A DNA stretch of 6,384 bases from an uncultured Roseburia sp. (GTDB taxonomy: Bacteria; Bacillota; Clostridia; Lachnospirales; Lachnospiraceae), in assembly GCA_934292805.1 (NCBI GenBank), contig CAKQXQ010000074.1, positions 1 to 6,384 on the forward strand, read 5' to 3'. The notes beneath the pieces are model-generated. The model made no database searches. It saw only the letters and a list, made by a program, of their open reading frames with translations, and had not been told where the DNA came from. Positions 1 to 6,027 of the stretch are shown here, piece by piece. The translations under genes and the position numbers were made by a program. Position 1 is the stretch's first letter. Each line of letters starts with the position of its first letter.

Positions 1-125
1 TTTCTCTTTTTTGCCTCTTCCACAAATCTTTTCTTGTCAAATATCTCCAGATGAAGCTTCTCTGCCAAAGCCTCTGCCACTTCATGTCCGCCACTTCCAC
101 ACTGTCTTGCAATTGTTATTTTCAT
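1..125 (-). CDS. Cytidylate kinase-like family protein (partial, N-terminal 41 codons)
   Basis: The reading frame starts with ATG at 125-123 and stays open to the left edge, so the C-terminal part is missing. The 41 visible residues begin MKITIARQCGSGGHEVAEAL and continue into EKLHLEIFDKKRF. This is the layout of the cytidylate-kinase-like P-loop family (the AAA-type group related to Cmk, often starting with ISR-x-x-GSGG). It has a first beta strand, a glycine-rich GSGG loop at residues 10-13, a helix, and then a second strand ending in the FDK motif typical of the family. Unlike a classical Walker A, no GK[ST] follows the glycines, which is usual for this family as I know it. A weak AGGG site lies 8 nt upstream of the ATG. 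Known members resemble nucleoside monophosphate kinases, but their substrates are mostly untested, so no specific reaction is claimed. The gene follows the atp terminator on the same strand and is probably transcribed separately. Confidence 0.75.
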   Translation of the reverse strand, partial: MKITIARQCGSGGHEVAEALAEKLHLEIFDKKRFVEEAKKR

Positions 126-158
126 AATGATCGCCCTGCCCTTTCCTTATGTTTTGAT

Positions 159-198
159 ATTAAACTTTGCTTATCAGCTTTCACCAATGCATTGTCAT
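159..198 (-). promoter_or_regulatory. Candidate sigma-A promoter for the kinase-like gene
   Basis: Two overlapping minus-strand hexamer pairs with ideal 17-nt spacing lie between the atp terminator and the ATG at 125. One is ATGACA (193-198) with GATAAG (170-175), 9 of 12 consensus matches. The other is TTGGTG (182-187) with TTTAAT (159-164), 8 of 12. Some promoter is expected here because the upstream operon terminates at 241-284. Which pair is used, if either, cannot be decided from sequence. Confidence 0.35.
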
Positions 199-201
199 AT
201 A

Positions 202-234
202 CAAAAGAATGTACGCTACGCAAACATTCTCTTG
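202..234. repeat. Imperfect inverted repeat upstream of the candidate promoter
   Basis: AGAATGT (206-212) and ACATTCT (224-230) are perfect reverse complements separated by 11 nt. After one mismatch the symmetry continues outward for three more pairs (202-204 with 232-234). That gives 10 of 11 paired positions per arm. The element sits just upstream of the candidate -35 of the kinase-like gene and downstream of the atp terminator. The placement fits a dimeric regulator site, but no known operator consensus is recognised. Confidence 0.4.
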
Positions 235-240
235 TCTTGT

Positions 241-284
241 ATTAAAAATTCCCCAGAAAGTATATAACACTCTCTGGGGAATTT
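241..284 (-). terminator. Rho-independent terminator of the atp operon
   Basis: A 12-bp perfect stem is formed by 246-257 and 273-284, with core CCCCAGA/TCTGGGG. It extends after one mismatch by three more inner pairs (259-261 with 269-271), leaving a loop of about 7 nt. In minus-strand orientation the stem is followed by TTTTTAAT. It begins 12 nt after the atpC stop codon, as expected for the end of the operon. The opposite side has only an interrupted T-rich stretch, so efficient two-way termination is doubtful. Confidence 0.9.
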
Positions 285-296
285 CCAGCATTTCTT

Positions 297-707
297 TTAT
301 TTTGCAATATCAAGACGAACCAGCGCCTTGCGAAGTGCAAACTCTGCACGCTTCACATCGATCGCCTCGGTCTTATTTGCGAGACGTTCTTCGGCACGCT
401 TCATTGCTGCTTCAGCACGACCTTTATCGATCTCATCCGGCCATTCTGCAATCTCTGCAAGAAGGGTTACTTTATCTGGCAGAATCTCTGCAAAACCGGA
501 ATGCACTGCTGCGATCACATCATCTTCACCTGTCTTGTGAATCTTCACAACACCCGGTGCTAAAACGGTGGTCAGCGGAATGTGTTTCTTGTATACACCA
601 ATCTCACCAACAGCAGTTGTAAATTCGATCATGTCTCCCTCACCTTTATAAAAGATTCGATCCGGAGTGATGATCTCTACGGTAAAAATCTTATTTTCCT
701 CTGCCAT
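297..707 (-). CDS. atpC: F1Fo ATP synthase subunit epsilon
   Basis: The 136-residue product has the usual length for the epsilon subunit, which joins gamma to the c-ring in the rotor and can inhibit ATP hydrolysis. Residues 1-88 form the N-terminal beta-sandwich, including the family-typical GEIGVYKKHIPLTT (34-47). Residues 91-133 form the charged two-helix C-terminal domain. Residues 93-98 (IDKGRA) match the I(L)DxxRA motif that binds ATP in Bacillus-type epsilon, so nucleotide-sensitive inhibition is plausible but inferred. GGAGG at 714-718 lies 6 nt before the ATG. The gene starts 14 nt after the atpD stop and is the last of the operon, followed by a strong terminator. Confidence 0.97.
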   Translation of the reverse strand: MAEENKIFTVEIITPDRIFYKGEGDMIEFTTAVGEIGVYKKHIPLTTVLAPGVVKIHKTGEDDVIAAVHSGFAEILPDKVTLLAEIAEWPDEIDKGRAEAAMKRAEERLANKTEAIDVKRAEFALRKALVRLDIAK

Positions 708-721
708 AATAATCCTCCACC

Positions 722-2113
722 TTAAGCGTTCATACGAGCGCGTACTTCATCGATGCTTCCTGCATTTAAGAAGTAACTTTCTGGAACATCATCATGTTTT
801 CCTTCCAGGATTTCCTTAAATCCACGAACTGTTTCTGCGATCGGAACATATTTTCCTTCCAGACCGGTGAACTGTCCTGCTACGAAGAATGGCTGGGATA
901 AGAATCTCTGTACCTTTCTCGCACGGTTAACGACAAGTTTATCATCCTCTGATAACTCGTCCATACCAAGGATTGCGATAATATCCTGAAGTTCTTTGTA
1001 TTTCTGTAAAATTTCCTGTACACCACGGGCAACTTCAAAATGTTCCTGACCAATGATACGTGGATCAAGAATACGGGAAGTAGATGCCAGTGGATCTACG
1101 GCTGGGTAAATACCTAACTCTGCAATCGAACGCTCCAATACGGTTGTTGCATCCAGATGGGCGAATGTTGTTGCCGGAGCCGGGTCAGTTAAGTCGTCGG
1201 CTGGCACATAAACTGCCTGTACGGATGTGATGGAACCGTTCTTTGTAGATGTGATTCGCTCCTGGAGCGCACCCATCTCTGTCTGTAAAGTTGGCTGGTA
1301 ACCTACGGCTGAAGGCATACGTCCTAACAGCGCGGAAACCTCAGAACCTGCCTGTGTGAAACGGAAAATGTTATCAATGAATAAAAGTACGTCTTTTCCA
1401 CCCTTATCACGGAAGTACTCTGCCATGGTAAGACCGGTAAGAGCAACTCTCATACGTGCTCCTGGTGGCTCGTTCATCTGTCCGAACACCATGGTTGTCT
1501 TATCAATTACGCCTGATTCTTTCATTTCATAGTAAAGGTCATTACCTTCACGTGTACGTTCTCCTACACCTGTGAATACAGAATATCCACCGTGCTCGGT
1601 TGCGATATTGTGAATCAGCTCCTGGATCAATACGGTCTTACCTACACCGGCACCACCGAACAATCCGATTTTACCACCCTTCTGGTATGGGCAGAGAAGG
1701 TCAACGACTTTGATACCTGTCTCTAGCATTTCCTGAGAAGTTGCCTGCTCTTCAAAAGCAGGTGCTTTTCTATGGATAGGCCATGTCTCAACACCCGTTG
1801 GTGGATCAATCTCGTCAATAGGATTTCCCAGGACGTTGAACATACGTCCCAGGGTGTTCTCACCAACCGGAACACTGATTGGAGCACCGGTAGCGATCGC
1901 ATCCATTCCACGAACGAGTCCATCCGTGGATCCCATGGCGATACATCTGACAATATCATCACCCAGATGCTGTGAAACCTCTACTACAAGTTCTTTTCCA
2001 TCTCTGGTAGGAACCTTGATAGCATCATTGATCTCAGGCAGGTTGCCTTCTGTGAATTTGATATCCAGAACGGCACCAATAATCTGGGTAATTTTACCTA
2101 TATTATTTGCCAT
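722..2113 (-). CDS. atpD: F1Fo ATP synthase subunit beta (catalytic)
   Basis: The 463-residue product is the catalytic beta subunit, three copies of which carry the active sites of cytoplasmic F1. Residues 1-80 form the N-terminal beta-barrel. The Walker A loop is GGAGVGKT at 153-160, with K159 and T160 contacting phosphate and Mg. The catalytic glutamate is E185 in GERTREG (184-190). Walker B is LLFID (243-247). The adenine-stacking tyrosine is Y336 in GIYPAVDPL, overlapping the ATPase alpha/beta signature PAVDPLASTS (337-346). The rotor-contacting loop is DELSEDD (385-391), a conservative variant of the common DELSEED. No catalytic residue is missing. A strong AAGGAG (2122-2127) lies 8 nt upstream of the ATG. 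The gene follows atpG after a 79-nt gap that contains a hairpin. Confidence 0.99.
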   Translation of the reverse strand: MANNIGKITQIIGAVLDIKFTEGNLPEINDAIKVPTRDGKELVVEVSQHLGDDIVRCIAMGSTDGLVRGMDAIATGAPISVPVGENTLGRMFNVLGNPIDEIDPPTGVETWPIHRKAPAFEEQATSQEMLETGIKVVDLLCPYQKGGKIGLFGGAGVGKTVLIQELIHNIATEHGGYSVFTGVGERTREGNDLYYEMKESGVIDKTTMVFGQMNEPPGARMRVALTGLTMAEYFRDKGGKDVLLFIDNIFRFTQAGSEVSALLGRMPSAVGYQPTLQTEMGALQERITSTKNGSITSVQAVYVPADDLTDPAPATTFAHLDATTVLERSIAELGIYPAVDPLASTSRILDPRIIGQEHFEVARGVQEILQKYKELQDIIAILGMDELSEDDKLVVNRARKVQRFLSQPFFVAGQFTGLEGKYVPIAETVRGFKEILEGKHDDVPESYFLNAGSIDEVRARMNA

Positions 2114-2160
2114 GCTTAATTCTCCTTGTTGTTTTATTTTTGCAATTATCTATTATATTT

Positions 2161-2190
2161 CCCTAAGGTACGCAGATTGCGTACAACGGG
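2161..2190 (-). promoter_or_regulatory. Intercistronic hairpin between atpG and atpD
   Basis: GTACGCA (2168-2174) and TGCGTAC (2178-2184) form a perfect 7-bp stem with a 3-nt loop. Flanking CCC (2161-2163) and GGG (2188-2190) can add three pairs across a small internal loop. In the mRNA it starts 8 nt after the atpG stop and ends about 35 nt before the atpD ribosome binding site. No U-run follows, so it is not an intrinsic terminator. It may affect mRNA processing or stability, or insulate beta translation from gamma; this is inference. Confidence 0.55.
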
Positions 2191-2192
2191 CA

Positions 2193-3050
2193 CTAGGAAA
2201 TCGCTGATGCGCCTGCTATGATCTCAGTTAATTCCTGAGTGATAGCTCCCTGACGCGCTCTGTTATATTTCAGAGTCAAATCGCTGATCATATCTTCTGC
2301 ATTACTTGTTGCAGAATCCATTGCCTGCATTCTTGCTCCATTTTCACTTGCTACTGCTTCTACTAATGCACCATAGAAAAGACTTGTGACATACTTCGGA
2401 ATGATCATATCAAGTGCCTCTTCTGTATTCGGTTCATAGTTCATAAGAATATTGGAAGTATCATCTGCTGCTTTATCCACATCGATCTCTACAGGCAGCA
2501 GCTTAATGAGTTTTGGCTCATGGCTGACCGTATTTTTAAAATGTGTGTAAGCGAGATAAATCTCACCGATCTCTCCATCTGAAAAAGATTTTAAAATCTT
2601 CTTACAGAGAGCTGATGCATCCGCATAGGAAGGTGACTCGATCATTTCTGCATCCTCAAATGCGATCTGATATCCACGACGTTCTAATGCTTCACGCCCC
2701 TTACTGCCGATTGCATAAATCTTCGCATCCTCTTTCGGGATTCCGCTTCCGGTGACAAGTTTTACAATATTCGAATTGTAGCCTCCGGCAAGTCCACGGT
2801 TAGAGGTAATGACAACCACTGCCTTCTTCGTAGTCTCTCCGGATTTTAAATATGGATGATTAATGTTTCCGGACTTTGCAAGCATAGAGCTGACAGTCTG
2901 ATACATATAATTAAAATATGGATTCGTCTGTTCTGCTCTTCCCTTTGCTTTCTGTAACTTTACAGTAGAAACAAGTTTCATGGCTTTGGTGATCTGCTGC
3001 GTACTCTGTATGCTGCCTTTTCTTCTTTTAATGTCCTTCATTGAGGCCAT
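2193..3050 (-). CDS. atpG: F1Fo ATP synthase subunit gamma
   Basis: The 285-residue product is the gamma subunit, the central shaft that rotates inside alpha3beta3. The N-terminal helix carries the family hallmark STQQITKAMKLVS (16-28). The middle (about 75-205) is the alpha/beta domain, with VVVITSNRGLAGGYN near its start. The C-terminal helix carries SENGARMQAMDSATSNAED and the gamma signature ITQELTEIIAGASA near the end. Together the two terminal helices make the coiled-coil shaft. Start choice: an extended GGAGGGAGG at 3059-3067 lies 8 nt before the ATG at 3050, favouring this start over the in-frame ATG three codons later. It follows atpA by 19 nt. Its single copy per complex contrasts with the three beta subunits encoded next. 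Confidence 0.99.
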   Translation of the reverse strand: MASMKDIKRRKGSIQSTQQITKAMKLVSTVKLQKAKGRAEQTNPYFNYMYQTVSSMLAKSGNINHPYLKSGETTKKAVVVITSNRGLAGGYNSNIVKLVTGSGIPKEDAKIYAIGSKGREALERRGYQIAFEDAEMIESPSYADASALCKKILKSFSDGEIGEIYLAYTHFKNTVSHEPKLIKLLPVEIDVDKAADDTSNILMNYEPNTEEALDMIIPKYVTSLFYGALVEAVASENGARMQAMDSATSNAEDMISDLTLKYNRARQGAITQELTEIIAGASAIS

Positions 3051-3058
3051 AAGAAAAA

Positions 3059-3067
3059 CCTCCCTCC
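3059..3067 (-). promoter_or_regulatory. Extended ribosome binding site of atpG
   Basis: GGAGGGAGG offers two overlapping Shine-Dalgarno cores in the 19-nt atpA-atpG gap. The proximal core is 8 nt from the ATG at 3050, which decides the start in favour of the MASMKD N-terminus. Confidence 0.8.
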
Positions 3068-3069
3068 GC

Positions 3070-4578
3070 CTACTTTAAAAAGTCCGCTTTGCATTCTTCG
3101 ATTGCTTTTACAAGTTTTGCTTCTGTCTCATCACTGATGACTTTTTCGGTACGGATTGCCTCAGGCACTTCCGGATACTTTGTATCAACATACTCAAATA
3201 ATGCTTTCTCAAAATCAAGGATCTTCTCAACCGGAATGTCGATCAGATACTTCTTCGTAGCTGCATAAATGATCATAACCTGTTTTTCAACTGGCATTGG
3301 CTGATACTGTGGCTGTTTTAAAACTTCACGAATTCTTTCACCCTGTGCAAGCTTCTCAGTAGTATCTGCATCCAGCTCGGAACCGAACTGTGCAAATGCT
3401 GCAAGTTCACGGTACTGTGCAAGTTCCACACGGATAGGTGCTGCGATCTTCTTCATCGCCTTGATCTGGGCAGAACCTCCAACTCGTGATACGGAAAGAC
3501 CTGCGTTGATCGCTGGTCTGAAACCGGAGTTGAACATCTCTGTCTCCAGATAAATCTGACCATCTGTAATGGAGATTACGTTAGTCGGAATATATGCTGA
3601 TACGTCACCTGCCTGTGTCTCGATAATCGGAAGTGCTGTTAAAGAACCTCCTCCTAATTTGTCAGAAAGACGGGCTGCACGCTCAAGTAATCTGGAGTGT
3701 AAGTAGAATACGTCACCCGGATAAGCCTCACGTCCTGGTGGTCTCTTAAGAAGCAATGAGAGTGTACGGTATGCTGCTGCATGTTTACTCAAATCATCAT
3801 AAACAATGAGAACATCCTGTCCTGCTTCCATCCATTCCTCACCAATCGCACATCCTGCATATGGTGCAATATACTGTAATGGTGCTAATTCACTGGCTGT
3901 TGATGCAACAACTGTAGTGTAAGACATTGCACCAAATTCTTCTAATGTCTTAACAAGGGAAGCAACGGTAGAAGCTTTCTGACCGATTGCAACGTAAATA
4001 CATTTTACGTTCTGTCCCTTCTGGTTAATGATCGTATCGATTGCGATCGCTGTCTTACCGGTCTGTCTGTCACCGATGATCAGCTCACGCTGTCCACGTC
4101 CGATCGGAACCATGGAGTCGATCGCCTTAATACCTGTCTGCAATGGTGTATCTACAGATTTTCTGGAAATAACACCGGATGCAACACGTTCGATCTGGCG
4201 GTATCTGTCTGTTTCAATAGGTCCCTTGCCATCGATTGGCTGTCCTAATGCATTGACTACACGTCCTAACATAGCGTCCCCGACTGGAACTTCAACAACT
4301 CGTCCGGTTGTCTTTACAGTATCACCCTCGTTGATATTCTTCTGGTTACCGAGCAATACGGCACCAACGTTATCTTCCTCAAGGTTTAATACCATTCCAT
4401 ATACTTCGCCAGGGAACTCTAAAAGTTCGCCCTGCATTGCATTATCAAGACCGTGAATACGTGCGATACCATCTGCCACCTGAATAACGGTACCAACGTC
4501 AGCTACTTCTAACTGCGCTGCATAACGTTTGATCTGTTCTTTAATTACGGAACTTATTTCTTCTGGTTTTAAATTCAT
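3070..4578 (-). CDS. atpA: F1Fo ATP synthase subunit alpha
   Basis: The product from 4578 is 502 residues, the regular alpha length. Alpha alternates with beta in the F1 hexamer and binds non-catalytic nucleotide. Visible elements are the N-terminal stator-binding helix MNLKPEEISSVIKEQI, a beta-barrel (about 25-95), Walker A GDRQTGKT (169-176), Walker B VLIVYDD (256-262), and the ATPase signature PAINAGLSVS (355-364). The arginine finger is R365 in SRVGG, which completes the catalytic site on beta. A C-terminal helical domain follows from about 380. Start choice: an ATG at 4587 would add three residues but lies one base from the AGGTG site (4589-4593). The ATG at 4578 has 10-nt spacing, matches the family N-terminus, and overlaps the atpH stop as ATGA, implying translational coupling. 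Confidence 0.98.
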   Translation of the reverse strand: MNLKPEEISSVIKEQIKRYAAQLEVADVGTVIQVADGIARIHGLDNAMQGELLEFPGEVYGMVLNLEEDNVGAVLLGNQKNINEGDTVKTTGRVVEVPVGDAMLGRVVNALGQPIDGKGPIETDRYRQIERVASGVISRKSVDTPLQTGIKAIDSMVPIGRGQRELIIGDRQTGKTAIAIDTIINQKGQNVKCIYVAIGQKASTVASLVKTLEEFGAMSYTTVVASTASELAPLQYIAPYAGCAIGEEWMEAGQDVLIVYDDLSKHAAAYRTLSLLLKRPPGREAYPGDVFYLHSRLLERAARLSDKLGGGSLTALPIIETQAGDVSAYIPTNVISITDGQIYLETEMFNSGFRPAINAGLSVSRVGGSAQIKAMKKIAAPIRVELAQYRELAAFAQFGSELDADTTEKLAQGERIREVLKQPQYQPMPVEKQVMIIYAATKKYLIDIPVEKILDFEKALFEYVDTKYPEVPEAIRTEKVISDETEAKLVKAIEECKADFLK

Positions 4579-5141
4579 GAAGCGCATTCACCTGCTTTCA
4601 ACTGTATTTTGGATAACTCGCGTGTCAGATCATATAATTTGGTTCTGACACTGCTGTCAACAACTCTGTCACCGATACGGATCACCATTCCACCGATCAG
4701 TGCAGGATCCACATCATAATGCATTTCAAATTTCACATACTTTGTTGTCTCTAATAATCGTTTTTCGGTCGCTGCCTTCTGTGCGTCGGATAATTCCATT
4801 GCAGAAGTCACATATGCAGTTCCGATGTTCTTATATTCTTTTACTTCATTGATGAAATAATTGAATACACTATCCACCTGTTCAAAATGTCCTTTGTCTA
4901 CGATCATTCGAAGAAGCCCTACAAGCTCTTCGGAAACTTTTCCTGTGAAAATATCTGTTACGATCTGGATTTTTTCTTCTTTTACGATTTTCGGATGACT
5001 CATTAATTTGAAGAGTTCTTTGTTTTCTTCAATGGCGGTCTGTGCCGCTTTGACTTCATCCAGGAACTCATCAAGCTGGTTTTTCTCCAAAGCTACCTCA
5101 AACAATGCGTCACCGTATGTTTTTGATACTAGCTTTGCCAT
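4575..5141 (-). CDS. atpH: F1Fo ATP synthase subunit delta
   Basis: The 188-residue product is the delta (OSCP-like) subunit that fixes the peripheral stalk to the top of F1. The N-terminal helical bundle (about 1-105) begins MAKLVSKTYGDALFEVA, typical of the family. The C-terminal part contains the conserved VDPALIGGMVIRIGDRVVD (144-162), followed by SVRTKLYDL. The reading frame ends in TGA overlapping the atpA ATG (ATGA). Its own start lies 13 nt inside the end of atpF. The ribosome binding site is a modest GGGTG (5149-5153), 7 nt before the ATG and inside the atpF coding sequence. Expression is therefore probably coupled to both neighbours. Confidence 0.97.
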   Translation of the reverse strand: MAKLVSKTYGDALFEVALEKNQLDEFLDEVKAAQTAIEENKELFKLMSHPKIVKEEKIQIVTDIFTGKVSEELVGLLRMIVDKGHFEQVDSVFNYFINEVKEYKNIGTAYVTSAMELSDAQKAATEKRLLETTKYVKFEMHYDVDPALIGGMVIRIGDRVVDSSVRTKLYDLTRELSKIQLKAGECAS

Positions 5142-5653
5142 GTTGATTCACCCATTTCTTTCAATGTCTCTTCTACCAGCGTATCCTGAACTGTAGCATC
5201 AATATTGGCAGCTACAACTTTTGCAGCCATCATAGATGCAACTGTGATCATTTCCTGTTTTACCTCATCCATTGCACGTTTCTTGGAAAGCTCTGCTTCC
5301 TCGTTCGCTCTCTGGATGATCCGAGCAGCCTCTTCCTTGGCTTCGTCCACAATTTTGGCTTCGTTCTTCAAAGCTTTCTGGCGGGCTTCACTTAAAATCT
5401 GTTCTGCCTCTTTATCTATATTTTTCAGCTTGCCTTCATACTCTGCCTTTAATGCTGCAGCATCTTTCTTGTCTGCAATTGCTGTATCAATATCTGTAGC
5501 GATCTTCTCCTGTCTGTCCTTAAGCATCTTGCGGACCGGATTGAACAACAGATATGACAGAGCTAAAAACAGGAAAAATATTGCGATTGCAAGAAGCACG
5601 GTATCATGCAAAAGCTGGAAATCCAGATTAAAAAGTCTTGTCATTTCTTCCAA
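5129..5653 (-). CDS. atpF: F1Fo ATP synthase subunit b, TTG start
   Basis: The 174-residue product is subunit b, the dimeric peripheral stalk. One transmembrane helix spans about residues 17-37 (LLHDTVLLAIAIFFLFLALS region) and is followed by FNPVRKML at the membrane exit. A long charged, alanine-rich helix (about 45-150) forms the dimer coiled coil, and the C-terminal tail contacts delta. Start choice: AAAGGAGG (5661-5668) is 7 nt from a TTG at 5653. The first ATG (5644), which would shorten the protein by three residues, is 16 nt away. TTG is therefore preferred. The gene follows atpE by 43 nt, and its TAG stop lies inside atpH, a 13-nt overlap. Confidence 0.96.
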   Translation of the reverse strand: MEEMTRLFNLDFQLLHDTVLLAIAIFFLFLALSYLLFNPVRKMLKDRQEKIATDIDTAIADKKDAAALKAEYEGKLKNIDKEAEQILSEARQKALKNEAKIVDEAKEEAARIIQRANEEAELSKKRAMDEVKQEMITVASMMAAKVVAANIDATVQDTLVEETLKEMGESTWQS

Positions 5654-5660
5654 GGTCTGG

Positions 5661-5668
5661 CCTCCTTT
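5661..5668 (-). promoter_or_regulatory. Ribosome binding site that selects the atpF TTG start
   Basis: AAAGGAGG is a near-perfect Shine-Dalgarno sequence. Its 7-nt spacing to the TTG at 5653, against 16 nt to the ATG at 5644, is the evidence for a non-ATG start. A strong site paired with a weak codon is a common compromise. Confidence 0.8.
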
Positions 5669-5696
5669 CCGTTTATTTTACCTTTTCTCATCCCTC

Positions 5697-5951
5697 TTAT
5701 ACTAATGGTTTTACGAAAAGTAATAACATAGCGATCAACAAACCATAAAGACCAGTTGTCTCTGCTACGGCCTGACCTAAAAGCATGGTTGACATAATAT
5801 CACCCTTTGCACCCGGGTTTCTACCAACAGCTGCTGCTGCATGTCCTGCTGCGATACCCTGTCCAATACCAGGTCCGATACCTGCGATAACTGCTAAACC
5901 AGCTCCGATTGCTGAGCATGCTAAAATTAAATCCTGTCCTGTAATGTTCAT
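5697..5951 (-). CDS. atpE: F1Fo ATP synthase subunit c, sodium-type signature
   Basis: The 84-residue product is the two-helix c subunit whose oligomer forms the ion-driven rotor ring in the membrane. Helix 1 (about 7-40) carries an unbroken GxGxGxGxG packing motif at G24, G26, G28, G30 and G32. The polar loop has R44-N45-P46 in place of the usual RQP. Helix 2 (about 52-80) carries the ion carboxylate E64. Around it, Q31 in helix 1 and T65, T66 and Y69 in helix 2 match the sodium-coordinating set known from Ilyobacter tartaricus (Q32, E65, S66, T67, Y70), with Thr replacing Ser. Sodium coupling is thus likely but inferred. AAGGAGG (5959-5965) is 7 nt from the ATG, one of the best sites in the operon, fitting the need for many copies. 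Confidence 0.98.
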   Translation of the reverse strand: MNITGQDLILACSAIGAGLAVIAGIGPGIGQGIAAGHAAAAVGRNPGAKGDIMSTMLLGQAVAETTGLYGLLIAMLLLFVKPLV

Positions 5952-5958
5952 ATTGAAT

Positions 5959-5974
5959 CCTCCTTGTTTTCCGT
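5959..5974 (-). repeat. Direct repeat, copy adjacent to atpE (contains its Shine-Dalgarno site)
   Basis: On the minus strand this reads ACGGAAAACAAGGAGG and is identical over 16 bp to 6012-6027. This copy supplies the functional Shine-Dalgarno sequence of atpE, 7 nt before the ATG. Confidence 0.85.
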
Positions 5975-5981
5975 AGGAAAA
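5967..5981 (-). promoter_or_regulatory. Small hairpin just upstream of the atpE ribosome binding site
   Basis: TTTTCC (5967-5972) and GGAAAA (5976-5981) form a perfect 6-bp stem with a 3-nt loop. It ends one base before the atpE Shine-Dalgarno sequence, leaving that site unpaired. E. coli atpE has a known translational enhancer in the same position; functional equivalence here is inference. Confidence 0.45.
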
Positions 5982-6011
5982 TGCGAACCCCCTGGTGAGC
6001 AGAGGATTTAG

Positions 6012-6027
6012 CCTCCTTGTTTTCCGT
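6012..6027 (-). repeat. Direct repeat, orphan copy after atpB
   Basis: This is an exact 16-bp copy of 5959-5974 and begins 3 nt after the atpB stop. It contains a full AAGGAGG (6012-6018), yet no ATG or GTG start follows it before the second copy, so it looks like a Shine-Dalgarno sequence without a gene. The bases just after it (AATCCTCT on the minus strand, 6001-6008) can pair either with this site or with the atpE site. Confidence 0.85.

Noticed and set aside
51..245. 64-codon open frame on the plus strand
   Set aside because: It overlaps the recognisable minus-strand kinase-like N-terminus and its leader; cysteine- and leucine-rich with no family features.
167..622. 151-codon open frame on the plus strand
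   Set aside because: It runs through the atp terminator and antisense to atpC, with a composition unlike a real protein.
1893..1900. GCGATCGC octamers at 1893-1900 and 4043-4050
   Set aside because: Both fall inside conserved codons of atpD and atpA; two copies are explained by coding constraints.
2152..2157. Perfect TATAAT on the minus strand upstream of atpD
   Set aside because: No acceptable -35 lies at 16-18 nt (GCAATC at 17 nt) and no extended -10 TG is present, so it is not listed as a promoter.
1836..2207. 123-codon open frame on the plus strand
   Set aside because: It is antisense to the start of atpD and crosses the atpG-atpD hairpin; no family resemblance.
4028..4456. 142-codon open frame on the plus strand
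   Set aside because: It lies entirely antisense to the conserved atpA coding sequence and resembles no protein family. It is a codon-bias shadow.
5205..5705. 166-codon open frame on the plus strand
   Set aside because: It is antisense to atpF and the atpE end. Its low-complexity Ser/Ala/Phe composition mirrors the charged Ala/Lys/Glu-rich b subunit, and no convincing ribosome binding site was seen.
6001..6018. A small leader ORF after the orphan Shine-Dalgarno site
   Set aside because: No ATG, GTG or TTG start lies at a usable distance before the second repeat copy.
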